DNA of 13,542 nt from Pigoraptor vietnamica. Lineage: Eukaryota > Opisthokonta > Filasterea. A program made the translations under genes and the position numbers. Numbering within the stretch: position 1 is the first letter of the stretch; every line of letters starts with the position of its first letter. Positions 1 through 9,357 of the stretch are shown one piece after another. The notes beneath the pieces were generated by a model. It had not been told where the DNA came from and did not search any database. It saw only the letters and a list, made by a program, of their open reading frames with translations. Where the stretch lies: NCBI GenBank assembly GCA_943704525.1, contig CALSCQ010001669.1, positions 1-13,542 of the forward strand, read 5' to 3'.

Positions 1-31
1 CCCCACACACACACACACGCACACGCGCGCC
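1..31. repeat. CA/CG dinucleotide repeat, cut by the window edge
   Basis: CCCC followed by a CA run that decays into CGCACACGCGCGC. It lies just 3' of the stop codon of the kinase-PARP gene, in its 3' flank. Part of the tract may lie outside the window. Confidence 0.8.
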
Positions 32-46
32 CAGGGACTCCCGAAC

Positions 47-3000
47 TCACACGCGCGCGTATTCGACAAGAAACTCCGGGTAGCACTGGTTCCTGTCGTA
101 CACGATGAATTCCCGGTACCGCTTCAGGAATGCATTGCGTGGGGGCTTGTGCCACGGCGCGACTTGGCGCATGCAATTCGCGAGAACAGAGTCTGCGAGC
201 GCTTTGTCGTTCGCCGCGATCGCGGGCGGTCGCCGCATACCGCGCGGAGGCTCCTCGGTAATCTCTTTGGGTCGCCCGAGGGCCACACGGCACAGGAACA
301 TTGGGTACGTGCCATCCCCGCTAGAGACCGCGTACTGGTCGCTCTTGCTTGTCTGCTCCGCAAAGTAGACGCCCGCTCCGAACAGTCCCTCGGTGCTGCA
401 CACGCGCTCGTCAAAGCCGTCCCGCTCGATCACGGGCACGTATTCGGCCCTTGTTCCATGCCACAGGAACGCCTCGTTCGATCCGGCGTTCCTGTCCAGG
501 TCACTCCGCTGCCAGTCCGCCTCCGTCACCACGCGAGTGTTCGGAACGTTCGCCTGCGCCGCAATGCGCTTGCGGTGGAAGGCGTACTTGAGCCACAGCG
601 AGGGATTCTCGATGCGGTAGACGCGTCGCGCGACAATCGACTTGTAACCTCTGTCCCTCGCGTCCCGTCCGACGCCGAGGTCCTCCGGAACGCACGTGCG
701 CACAAACAGCTCCCCAATCTGCCTCCCGAGAAGTGTCGAGGTCACGTCCACCTTCGCGAACAGCGACTCGTCCATCGTGGGCAGGCCCCAGTGGACGGGC
801 TTTCTGACGAGCTCCGCCGCCCATGTTGCCTGATCAAGGCGCCGCGCGACGTCTTTCTCTGCTTCGCTCAGCTTGGTCGCTTGCGCCTGCACGTCCTTCT
901 GCTCCCGCTCCAGCCGTGCCCTCTCCGCCGCAGCAGCAGCCCTGTTGTGCTCAGTGTCGCGCTCCACTTCGGCGAGCCGCACGCGCGCGGCTTCAAGATC
1001 GCGCTGCCTTTCCTCGAGCTTCGCGCGCTCCCCATCCATTCCGCGCCGTTCTTCTTGCAGTGCCAACAGCTCGCTCTGGGCCTTTTCCTGGGCATCGACG
1101 TACGCGTGCGTGAAGTACGCGTGCGAAAGCGCCACGTCCGCCGACGGGCGTTTCGACGGCTCCTGCGCCAAGAGAAGCGAGAGGATGTCCCTGAGCTCCG
1201 CCGCGCACGTGGCATTGGCAGGGACGTCGAGGCGAAACGGATTCGCAGCGACTGATGACAGCCACGTGCCCTTGTCCCGCACGCCGGGGAAGTGAAGGTC
1301 GTAGATGACGAGGCCGAGCGCGAAGAGGTCGCTCGCACGAGACGCAACGCCGACGCCCTTCGCCGCCACCTCCGGCGACACGTAGGCAAGCGTGCACGCA
1401 GCGATGGTGCCGCACAGGTGCGCGGGCTTCTCCGTCCCCTCGTCGCCCTCGATCCGGCAGACGTCAAAATCGCCTAGAACGGGATTGCCCTCCGCCGTCA
1501 CAAAGATGTTCTCGGGCTTGATGTCACGGTGGACGACGCCCTTTCGGTGGCACTCGTCGACCGCGCGCAGAACGTTCCGCACCATTTCGCGCAGGCGCAC
1601 AGGCTGGAGTCCGGACTGGCGCTTAGCCCACCCGGCCAGCGTGTCCGGATACAGCGGCATCTCCAAGTAGGCGTGTGACTCGACCGCGGACGTGGTCTGC
1701 ACAAACACAGCGCGGAGGGGGACGACGTGTGCGTGCGATAGGCGTGACAACGCCCGCACTTCCCTCCCAAACTGTTCCCAGGAGAGCTTGCTCCGCAGCG
1801 AAAACTGCTTTAGCGCGCATGGTCGTCCCTGCCACTTGGCCGCGTAGACGGCGTGCGAGCCATCCCCCTGCAGCGGCCTGACGTCCGCGTAATCGCAGAG
1901 CCGGCGCCGCACGACGTAAATGTTATCCGACGCGAGCTGCTGTTCGAGGCCGACCCCGTGTACAATGCGCGGGAGTTCTGGGAACAGGATCTGCCCGAGT
2001 CGCACGAGCGCGTCCGTCACTTCGAAGAGCTTCGCTCGCGCCACGCGCGCGTGCGCTTCAGCCTCGGCAACCGCAGCCTCCTCCTTGCACGACGCGAATG
2101 AGGAGAGGGACAGCGGCTGTTCGTGCTTGGCGCTCACTTGGGACGCCGTCACTGAACGCACCGCGGGATGCGTCGCCTGTTTCAAGGAGAGATGCGCGGA
2201 AGCAAGCGCTAGGTCGGCGGTGTGCGACCGCTTCAATGCGGCGTCGTACGCCACAAGGGCGCGTGACAGTGCGGCGGACTCGCCCGAGGGTGAGGGCAGG
2301 TCTGTCGTCCGCCATTCCGCGTCCGTATCGAGGCGACGTTGCATTCGCAGCGCCTCCGCGCGAAGCGACGTCAATTCGAGGACGGACGCCTCGTACGCGG
2401 CACACGCAGACGCACACGCGCCGACGAGAACGCCGAGTGGGGCGGGATGCGCAGCGGCGTGTGCGGTACAGAATTCCGTCTCTGCCGTCATCGCCCCGCT
2501 CAGCGCGCTCACGAGGCCCGGCAAGGCTTCCACTTGCGCCAACGCGTCGAGTCGCCGTCCGTCGCCTTCAACGCCGTCACCCGACACGCCTTCGCACATG
2601 GCACCACACGCGCCCATCGCGCGCCACAGGGCATTTGCGGACGCGTCCGTGGCGTCCGCGCACCCGCGCATTGCCGTTCTTGCCTCTTCTTCCCATGCGC
2701 GCAGGACTTCGAGCGCCCTCTTCACGTCGGCAATCGCAACGTCCGCAACGTGCGCCGGAGTCGACGTGCGCGAGATTGATGCTGGGCGACGTGACGCGGA
2801 GGCCGTGCACCCTTCCATCGCTGTTCGCGTGCGCGCCAGTTGATACTCGGCGCAATCGATGGCGTGTTGCATGCATTCTGCAAGCGGAATGACGGCGAGG
2901 AAGTCCCTCGCTGCGCGCACAAACGCACACCGACTCTTGTCCCGACGGGTCACGTGCCCGCGTAGGACCTCCACGGGCACGCTCTCGTCACAATTGCGAA

Positions 3001-3595
3001 GCACGTCGAGGTAGTTATCGAGCTGCTTCTCGGCCGCACGCGCGGTGTCGAGGAGGCCCTGTACTTTCCGCGAAGGGTGCGAGAGCAGGAAGAGGGGCGG
3101 AACGGCGAGGAAGCATTCCAGTACGCCGACGATCGCCGATACGTTCGCGTCCCTCATGCCATGCCCCGGTTGCGTGCGCATGCGCCTGTCGACATCCCCG
3201 TTGGGAGCAGAAGGCGCACCCTGCCGTGGCGCTGGCTGCGCGGTCTTCCCCGCCCTCAGCGCCCAATACTCGCGCGCCAATTTCGCGATGTCCGACACAC
3301 GGGGTGATGAGGCGCACTTGAAACGGTGTCTCTCGCCTCGTTCACGCTCCATTCTCTCGCTTGACTGCGCGCGAGCAGCTCTCGACGTCGATGGGGCTTG
3401 AGACGCTGTCGACGCCTCTCCGCGCGGACGCAGCGCGAGGCCGGAGGGTGCCTCTGATCCGTTCGATGCGCTCGTGCGCGTGTCGCGTGGTTGACATCGC
3501 CGTGCGGCTGCTGCACCGGGCCACATGGCGGCGAGCATCCGCGAACGAAACGAAGGGCTTTCGGACGGCTTCTCGGCTTCGGAGGAGTCGCCCAT
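47..3595 (-). CDS. Protein kinase - coiled coil - PARP catalytic domain fusion protein
   Basis: An uninterrupted frame of 1,182 codons. It predicts an enzyme with two activities: Ser/Thr phosphorylation and NAD-dependent ADP-ribosylation. Residues 1-145 are Ser/Ala/Arg-rich and probably disordered. Residues 150-560 are Ala-rich and helical with no domain I recognise. The kinase (about 562-832) shows a Gly-rich loop near 577-580, ALK with Lys596, a likely alpha-C Glu612, HRDIKPEN with Asp691 and Asn696, DFD at 709-711 where most kinases have DFG, SPE at 740-742, and the late-lobe Asp756 and Arg816. A Glu/Arg/Ala-rich coiled coil runs about 834-922. The PARP catalytic domain (about 938-1182) has WHGTR with His1046, GAGVYFAE with Tyr1077, and REFIVYDRNQ with Glu1162, the H-Y-E pattern of glycohydrolase-competent and polymer-forming PARPs. 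The start is the first ATG; Met20 and Met82 are alternatives. No PARP1-type zinc fingers, WGR or regulatory domain is visible. The two catalytic domains are secure; the physiological role is unknown. Confidence 0.93.
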   Translation of the reverse strand: MGDSSEAEKPSESPSFRSRMLAAMWPGAAAARRCQPRDTRTSASNGSEAPSGLALRPRGEASTASQAPSTSRAARAQSSERMERERGERHRFKCASSPRVSDIAKLAREYWALRAGKTAQPAPRQGAPSAPNGDVDRRMRTQPGHGMRDANVSAIVGVLECFLAVPPLFLLSHPSRKVQGLLDTARAAEKQLDNYLDVLRNCDESVPVEVLRGHVTRRDKSRCAFVRAARDFLAVIPLAECMQHAIDCAEYQLARTRTAMEGCTASASRRPASISRTSTPAHVADVAIADVKRALEVLRAWEEEARTAMRGCADATDASANALWRAMGACGAMCEGVSGDGVEGDGRRLDALAQVEALPGLVSALSGAMTAETEFCTAHAAAHPAPLGVLVGACASACAAYEASVLELTSLRAEALRMQRRLDTDAEWRTTDLPSPSGESAALSRALVAYDAALKRSHTADLALASAHLSLKQATHPAVRSVTASQVSAKHEQPLSLSSFASCKEEAAVAEAEAHARVARAKLFEVTDALVRLGQILFPELPRIVHGVGLEQQLASDNIYVVRRRLCDYADVRPLQGDGSHAVYAAKWQGRPCALKQFSLRSKLSWEQFGREVRALSRLSHAHVVPLRAVFVQTTSAVESHAYLEMPLYPDTLAGWAKRQSGLQPVRLREMVRNVLRAVDECHRKGVVHRDIKPENIFVTAEGNPVLGDFDVCRIEGDEGTEKPAHLCGTIAACTLAYVSPEVAAKGVGVASRASDLFALGLVIYDLHFPGVRDKGTWLSSVAANPFRLDVPANATCAAELRDILSLLLAQEPSKRPSADVALSHAYFTHAYVDAQEKAQSELLALQEERRGMDGERAKLEERQRDLEAARVRLAEVERDTEHNRAAAAAERARLEREQKDVQAQATKLSEAEKDVARRLDQATWAAELVRKPVHWGLPTMDESLFAKVDVTSTLLGRQIGELFVRTCVPEDLGVGRDARDRGYKSIVARRVYRIENPSLWLKYAFHRKRIAAQANVPNTRVVTEADWQRSDLDRNAGSNEAFLWHGTRAEYVPVIERDGFDERVCSTEGLFGAGVYFAEQTSKSDQYAVSSGDGTYPMFLCRVALGRPKEITEEPPRGMRRPPAIAANDKALADSVLANCMRQVAPWHKPPRNAFLKRYREFIVYDRNQCYPEFLVEYARV

Positions 3596-3604
3596 ACGTG
3601 GTTG

Positions 3605-3616
3605 TTATAAATTAAA
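3605..3616 (-). promoter_or_regulatory. AT-rich TATA-like segment next to the kinase-PARP start
   Basis: Read on the minus strand this is TTTAATTTATAA, 10-20 nt before the ATG at 3595. That is too close for an ordinary TATA box unless transcription starts inside the annotated frame and Met20 or a later Met is used. It is noted because it is the only AT-rich island near this start. Confidence 0.25.
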
Positions 3617-3648
3617 AGGTTGGAATGGCGATTGCTCAGGGGAAAAAA

Positions 3649-3748
<100 letters not shown>

Positions 3749-3781
3749 TGAATGAGTAGATATATAAATGCGGTTGTGGAA

Positions 3782-3783
<2 letters not shown>

Positions 3784-3816
<33 letters not shown>
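3784..3816. repeat. Second (TG)n microsatellite, about 16 units
   Basis: A perfect TG run separated from the 96-bp tract by about 38 bp of AT-rich unique sequence. It is followed by TTTTGTGTGTGCGTGTG, a decaying extension. It may share an origin with the first tract. Confidence 0.97.
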
Positions 3817-3819
<3 letters not shown>

Positions 3820-3932
3820 GTGTGTGCGTGTGTCGTGCGTTTGCGTGTTCGAGCGTCCGTCCGTTTCGTAACGTCTCGAGCTGTGTCCGAACAAACGTTA
3901 CCGGTTCTCATGCAATCGATGTGTATTCCCAG

Positions 3933-4159
3933 CGTGCGAAGCAAGGAGTGTGTGTGTGTGACGCAGTGTGCGAAGCAAGAGTGTGTGTGTGAGACGCAGT
4001 GTGCGAAGCAAGGAGTGTGTGTGTGCGACGCAGTGTGCGAAGCAAGAGTGTGTGTGTGAGACGCGAAGCAAGAGTGTGTGTGTGTGACGCAGTGTGCGAA
4101 GCAAGAGTGTGTGTGTGTGACGCAGTGTGCGAAGCAAGGAGTGTGTGTGTGGGACGCAG
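3933..4159. repeat. Seven-copy 33-34 bp minisatellite
   Basis: The core GCGAAGCAAG recurs at 3936, 3970, 4003, 4037, 4063, 4096 and 4129, giving spacings of 34, 33, 34, 26, 33 and 33 bp. Each unit is the core followed by a short TG run and then (A/G)ACGCAGTGT. The short 26-bp unit lacks the GCAGTGT part. Units differ mainly in one G (AAGA or AAGGA) and in the base after the TG run. Frames through it give only low-complexity His/Thr or Val/Cys peptides, so it is not coding. Confidence 0.95.
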
Positions 4160-5030
4160 AGAGAGGGCCGTGTCGAGCGTGCTGGGAAGGAAAGGAAACG
4201 TCACCCTCTGAGCGATAACTTCTTTGATCGATTGATTCACGCACAGCCGGACACGGACACTCGCCAAGGGTGGGTGAGTAGAACCAATCGGATGGCTGTG
4301 TTACCGACCATGTCTTAGTCCGGTTGGTCACCCGGAATGCCGCCAGTCTCTCGCTGACGTGCGCGTTGTTGTTGTTTTTTTTTTTCAATATTAAACTGGT
4401 TCACATCTCAGTCCGCACAGTCACTCAGTCTCACCGACCCAGTGCAGGGCATGGCGGTACGGCATGGCTAAGCCGGCTGCGCCGGCCGAAGCAAACTGAC
4501 TCCGCCAGCCGTTGCCGATCTCAGGCTGCCGGCACGGCCGGAATGGATGAGTCGCCGGACCAGTCGGTCCTGAGGCGGGCCGCAATATGGCGGTGTCAGG
4601 CAGTGACTTTCAGCCGTCAGTGGCTAAGGCCGTTTAATGGGCCACCGATAAGCGAATGCCAAGCCAATCGCGCACTACCTCTTGCGCCCGGTGTGGCAGT
4701 TGTGGTGACTGTCATGGCCTGTCATTTCCAGCGCTGTGCCTTGTTTTCACCTGTCGTCAATGAAGGTTGGGCCGTCATAACTGAACTGTCGGCGAGTTGA
4801 ATCGTGGCGCAGCCTGAGAAAATGAGGTCGGGGTTCCAGCAGCAAACTGCCGTTCATAACAAAACCCTCGTGTGGCACCTTGACCGAGCGTACATGGCAG
4901 ATTTAATACGATACAGCGGACGGAGAGTATTACGCGTGCGTGACGACTGACAGAGGTGTTCATTTCAGCGGCCATTCATTGAACTTCAAGTCTTCGCACT
5001 GCCGGGGCGTCTTCTGCCTCAGTAACCGCT
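4160..5030. other. Intergenic stretch with no recognisable gene
   Basis: About 870 bp between the minisatellite and the stop of the F-box/LRR gene. A plus-strand frame at 4324-4800 has no family features and I do not call it. There is a T-rich run at 4373-4385, several short GCCGGC/CCGG palindromes around 4480-4540, and ATTAAA on the minus strand at 4902-4907 that could serve as a weak poly(A) signal 125 nt after the stop at 5031. Confidence 0.5.
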
Positions 5031-8000
5031 TCAGTCCGAAACCAATTCTCTCAAGAGTTCGTCCAGTGCGAGCTCCACCAGTTCGCGCGCACGCACACGC
5101 TCGAGTTCCCTGAACGCGCCGGACAGCGTCTGCGCGGAAGCGGTCGTACCGCTCCCCGGGAGCCACTCGTCCACGTCATTGTCCTGCTTCCTCCTCCCGT
5201 CCAGCAGCAGGCGACGGAGCATGTGCACCGCCTGGTATGGTGTGCCGTCGACAACGGAAGCGCGCCCCTTGCGGTCCAGAGCGGACAGCGCGAAAGCGGC
5301 GGCCGCCCCAACAAGCCTGTCCACTTCACTGCTTTTGATCGGTTGCTTCGCCCACAGCAATCCACCCCTCGCCGCCGCCACCAACACCGCGTGCGACAAG
5401 CGATCACCACGCACTTCGCGCGAATCGACGACCACTTTTGGCGGTTGATCGTGTGCGACCTTGGCCGGCACAATTGCATCGATGATGCACGCAAGCATCG
5501 TCCCGCTGCTGCAAAGCGCGGTGCCCTCCGCGAGCTGAACGATGGACGCGACCGCGCCGACCATCGCACGCACCGCTTCCTCCGCCGCTGCTGCTGCTGG
5601 GTCATCTCGTGTGCTGAAGTTCTTATATTGAGACCTGCGCGCGTCTGGCGGAATCCCCCGAGTCGTGTCACGATCACGATGGTATGCGCTCGGTGTGAAC
5701 TCTTGCGGCAACCCCATCACCTCCAGCACAACCAGTGCGAACAGTGCCGCCGGCGCCGTAGCGTCGCCCGCACGACGGCACTTTTCCCGAAAGAGCGTCG
5801 CGGCGATACACGCAATCTCTTGTCGCAACGCCAGCTTGTTGACGGTCCAAAGGACATCCATCTCGAGGCACGCCACGCAATCCCACAGTGCGACGTCAAC
5901 CGCATCCACACACGCGCCGTCCTCGCCCGCGGCAGCAAGCACACGAAAGCCGCGTGCGAGTGTGAGGAGAGTGTCGACGTTGATCAGGAGCTCGCGTTGC
6001 TTCGGATGCGGGGTTTCGACGTTGACGCCCGGCGGACCGCACGCCCGCATTTCGAGATAGCAAGACCCGTCAAAGTACGCCGGCCTTTCGACGCACACAG
6101 CCGCTCTCACCGTCGCTGAGAGATATGCGAAGCCTCCGCCGGCGCGACCGATGGACACGCCACTCCCACTCGCATCGAGGCACACTGCCGTGCGGGGGTG
6201 CACATCATTCGCTCTGCGAACAATGTGATTCGCAACCGCCGCAAGGAGGCCGGGCTGCTCAAATGCATGGCTGCTGTGGACCAACGTAGCCATCGCCGCC
6301 GCAGTTGCCAGGTCGCGGTCCAGTCGGTGCCGCGAAAGTGCGCGCTTCGCCTGCTCATCGCTGTGGTCGGAAGTGGAGGACGGCTCCTCAACGAGGAGGA
6401 TTTTAAGCACTGGCGCCCGAGATTCCCAATGTATGGCGTCGCCACCATGGCCACCAGCGATCCACCGAGACAAGTGCCTCGTCACATCAAGCAACATCGC
6501 ACCCGAGACGAGCGCCGGCGCATCCGCATCGAGGCCATCGCACGCGTACGGGACAAGTTCAGCAAGCGGAGGGAGCCAGTCTGGCCCTTCGCCGCTGCGA
6601 TACGGAGCCGCCAGGGACTCCGCCGCCCGCTCCAATACAAAGTTTAGCACTCCGCTCTCGACAAAAAGGATGGCGCCATGGCGACCAATGTTTGGCAGTT
6701 TGGAGAAGAAACTCATCGATTCGCGGGCGTGGCACGTTCGGCGCGCAAGTGCCAGGGCCGCATGGGTCGCACACGGCAGCCACACGCGCACATCCCCCGC
6801 ACTCGCGAAGACGTCGGGGAACAGCTCGCGCGCAGGAGCCACCAACATCGCAGCGACGCAATCGAAGACGCCCACAGCACACCGGAGTACGTCGACGTCT
6901 TCCGGCCACGCCTCGGCAGCGCGTATCGCAGTTCGAACCGCTTCATCAAGGCAGATGGCCCGCCGCAATTCGCGCGCGCGAACATCGTTCGGATCAAACT
7001 TACGCATCCCATAAGCACGCTCAAGCATCCCGAGAAAGAGGGCGAGAACCGCCGCAATGTACGCCGAAGACGCTCCCTCTCTCGCCAGAAGCGAGAGCAC
7101 GGCCTCCACCAACTGCGACGTACGCGCTAGGATTTTGTGCAACTGATAAGAGTGCGCCATCATCCGCCGTAGCGAAGCGCACCCGTCCTGCACGAGCACA
7201 TCGTCCCCTGGGAAAGCCGCAATCGCGCTGAGAATCGCATTCGCAAGATCGACGTCACCAAGATCGCCGGAGGGATCCTCCAACACCCACCGACGGCCAG
7301 CCAACGCCGCACATCCGTGCCGCTGCACGCGCACATCGCCAGGCGACTCCCGCATCCTTCGCGCAACCGCCGGCAACAGGCTCCACACCGAGCCCACGCT
7401 GCGGCCCCATATCACTTCGGCGAGGGGCGACAGGTCAACTTCAAAATCCAGGTACCCGGGCCGGGCGCTATAGTCCGTGTCCAACACGACGACTGACAAA
7501 CGCCGCGCAAAAGTAAGGTCCGTAAGGTGGCCGGTAGAGAGGCGGACGGAAACAAGCTCGGAGGAGAGGGTGTCGAGGCCGCGCAGGTCCACACGGTCGC
7601 GGACGCCTTGCACGCAGAGGGATTTGAGTGAGACATGGCCAACCTCAAGCACCGTTGGCGTGCTGTCGGAATCGTTGAAGGTGAAGTTCTGCCGGACGAC
7701 GGCGGTCGTGCACACCACATCAGGCATTGCTGTCCGACTGCCACTCGCCTCACGAAACGCACGGTGCATGTGAGCTGCTTCCGCCTCCATTTCAGGGGCG
7801 CCCAACCGCACGCACGACAGCTCGAGCGTGTGGACGCGCGCGCCCAGCGGCAGAGGAAGAATCGTCAAGAGTTCGAGCACCAGCGTGTGCACGCGCCCGA
7901 AAAATAGCGCGCTCACATCAGTCAGACCGTAGCGCCGCTCAAGCTTAACCTTGCGCACGTAAGATAACGGGCTAACGTCGCGTACGCCTTCGCAGCCCTC

Positions 8001-8820
8001 CAGCAACACCGCGCGCACGTGTCGGAGCCCGTCCACGGACGTCAGCGCATTGCAGCACCGAATTTCCGCCCGCTGAAGGGAGCGAAAATTGGGGAGGGAA
8101 GCCACGGAATCGCATCGCGAGAGAGCGATCGTGCGCAGAGCGTTGCTGTCCGCGAGGCACGAAATGTCGCGCACGGCGCAATTCACGAGCACGAGTGTTC
8201 ACCGCGCAGAGCTGCGCGACGCTCCGCACGGACAGCCCGGCGTCCATAATGTCGACGCGGTAAAAGCCGTTCGCATACGACAGGTCGAAGAGAGCAGCAG
8301 GGAGAGGGCGCCGGAGGGGCTCGCGGGCGCCGCACGAAATGCAACTTTTGACTGTGACAAAGCCCTCCGTCGCACTTGTCGCGCGACTCACGAGGCGGTC
8401 GGCAGTGCAGCAGTCCTCGATTACGGCGTGGATGGAAAGCGCGGGAAGTGCACCGCCGAGAAGGACGCCCCGCACGTGCGCGCAGAAGGCCTCGTCCACG
8501 CTCATGGCACGCAATACGCCGAACTTGAGGCGAACCGCGACGTCCTCTTCCCACAGCCACACGGCGGCCTCGCGCGGCCCACGCGACACACGGGCAAGGG
8601 AGCGCCGGTCGGCCCTACCGAGGAAGAGGCCGATGACACCAACGAGGTCAAACGGGAGAGTGAGAAACGACGAAATGGCAGCAACAGCGCAGCGATCGCG
8701 CGGGAGACGGAGAGGCGTGGGGTATTGAGCGGGGCGGACGTCACAGTTTTTTGGCTTTTCAGTTTTTCTGTTTTCAATCCAAGTCCGTGACGTCATGCCG
8801 AGGACGTCGCAAACTGACAA
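5031..8820 (-). CDS. F-box / leucine-rich repeat / ARM-like repeat protein, with one frame break near 8199
   Basis: Two overlapping frames make one gene. The first (8820 down to about 8197) starts at an ATG; a second ATG lies at 8796. It carries an F-box-like segment at residues 53-90 (LPFDLVGVIGLFL followed by LARVSR) and the first leucine-rich repeats. The second frame (about 8198 to the stop at 5031) has no ATG at its head, only GTG at 8192, and continues the LRRs with an 18-20 residue period (V-x-x-V-x-x-L-x-x-V-x-x-V-x-L-x-x-C). LRRs fill about residues 1-130 and 175-260 of this frame. From about 270 on, helical ARM/HEAT-like units appear, with echoes of P-x-DV-x-VQ-x-x-GC-x-AL near 283-298 and 327-342 and a looser one near 430-446. 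The last 500 residues are helical and unassigned. F-box proteins usually recruit substrates to SCF ubiquitin ligases, so a substrate-adaptor role is inferred. The frame break may be a real lesion, a sequencing error or a +1 shift; an intron does not fit because the LRR register is nearly continuous. Confidence 0.72.
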
Positions 8821-9357
8821 GTGGCTGCAACGCCGCTTCGCACTTCAGCGCTTTCAGAGTGCGACGTGTGTTTGCACGTTGACACATTGAGCGTACAAGC
8901 GGCGCTCTCTATGTCTCTCTCTCCCTCTCTCTATTGGACACGTCTATGATTTAAGCTGATACGACATCTCTTTCTCTCTATTGGAGTCGCGTCGGTAGTT
9001 GCTCTCTCACTCTCATACTGTCTTCAGCAAACACACAAAAGTGAAGGGCGCGCCCGCGAAAGGGAGAGAGATACAGAGGCCTCCGTCCGTGGCAGGCGTT
9101 GTGGTTAAACGGTATGTGTGAGTAGTACCTTTCTTATTTGAACACGTAGATCGATCGGTGTGTCACAACATACAACAGTTCAATCTAAAGCAAAACTGTG
9201 TGTCACAAGCGTGTATTGCGAAACCAAGAGCTGCAGGTACACACGTGCACACTACGACGACGCGAATAATGCCGCGAGAAGATAGTAAATCGAACGAATG
9301 CCGGGCGCGGTCATGAGGAGGGACCGAACGGCCGGGCAGGCGAGCGAACGCCTTCGT
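8821..9357. other. Intergenic stretch: upstream flank of the F-box/LRR gene and downstream flank of the four-exon gene
   Basis: No coding frame is supported. The left half is CT-rich with two inverted CCAAT motifs. The right half (9100-9350) is unique sequence with no clear poly(A) signal. I see no tRNA-like cloverleaf or other RNA gene. Confidence 0.55.
8926..8985 (-). promoter_or_regulatory. Paired CCAAT-box repeats upstream of the F-box/LRR gene
   Basis: The 13-mer TCTCTCTATTGGA occurs twice on the plus strand (8926-8938 and 8973-8985, 47 bp apart), reading TCCAATAGAGAGA on the gene strand. They lie about 105-165 bp before the ATG at 8820, a normal distance for CCAAT boxes bound by NF-Y-type factors. 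Function is inferred from motif and position. Confidence 0.45.

Noticed and set aside
149-2892. Long plus-strand frames opposite the kinase-PARP gene
   Set aside because: The minus strand here encodes clear kinase and PARP motifs; the plus frames are Arg/Pro-rich shadows produced by GC-rich codons.
3933-4159. CRISPR-like array
   Set aside because: Units are tandem with no unique spacers, TG-rich, and in eukaryotic DNA; this is a minisatellite.
4324-4800. Plus-strand frame of 158 codons in the intergenic region
   Set aside because: No motif, odd composition with a Phe run from a T tract, and no promoter or neighbour support.
8788-8795. TGACGTCA palindrome resembling a CRE/bZIP site
   Set aside because: It overlaps the second ATG of the F-box/LRR gene inside its coding frame; a single 8-bp match in this position is likely chance.
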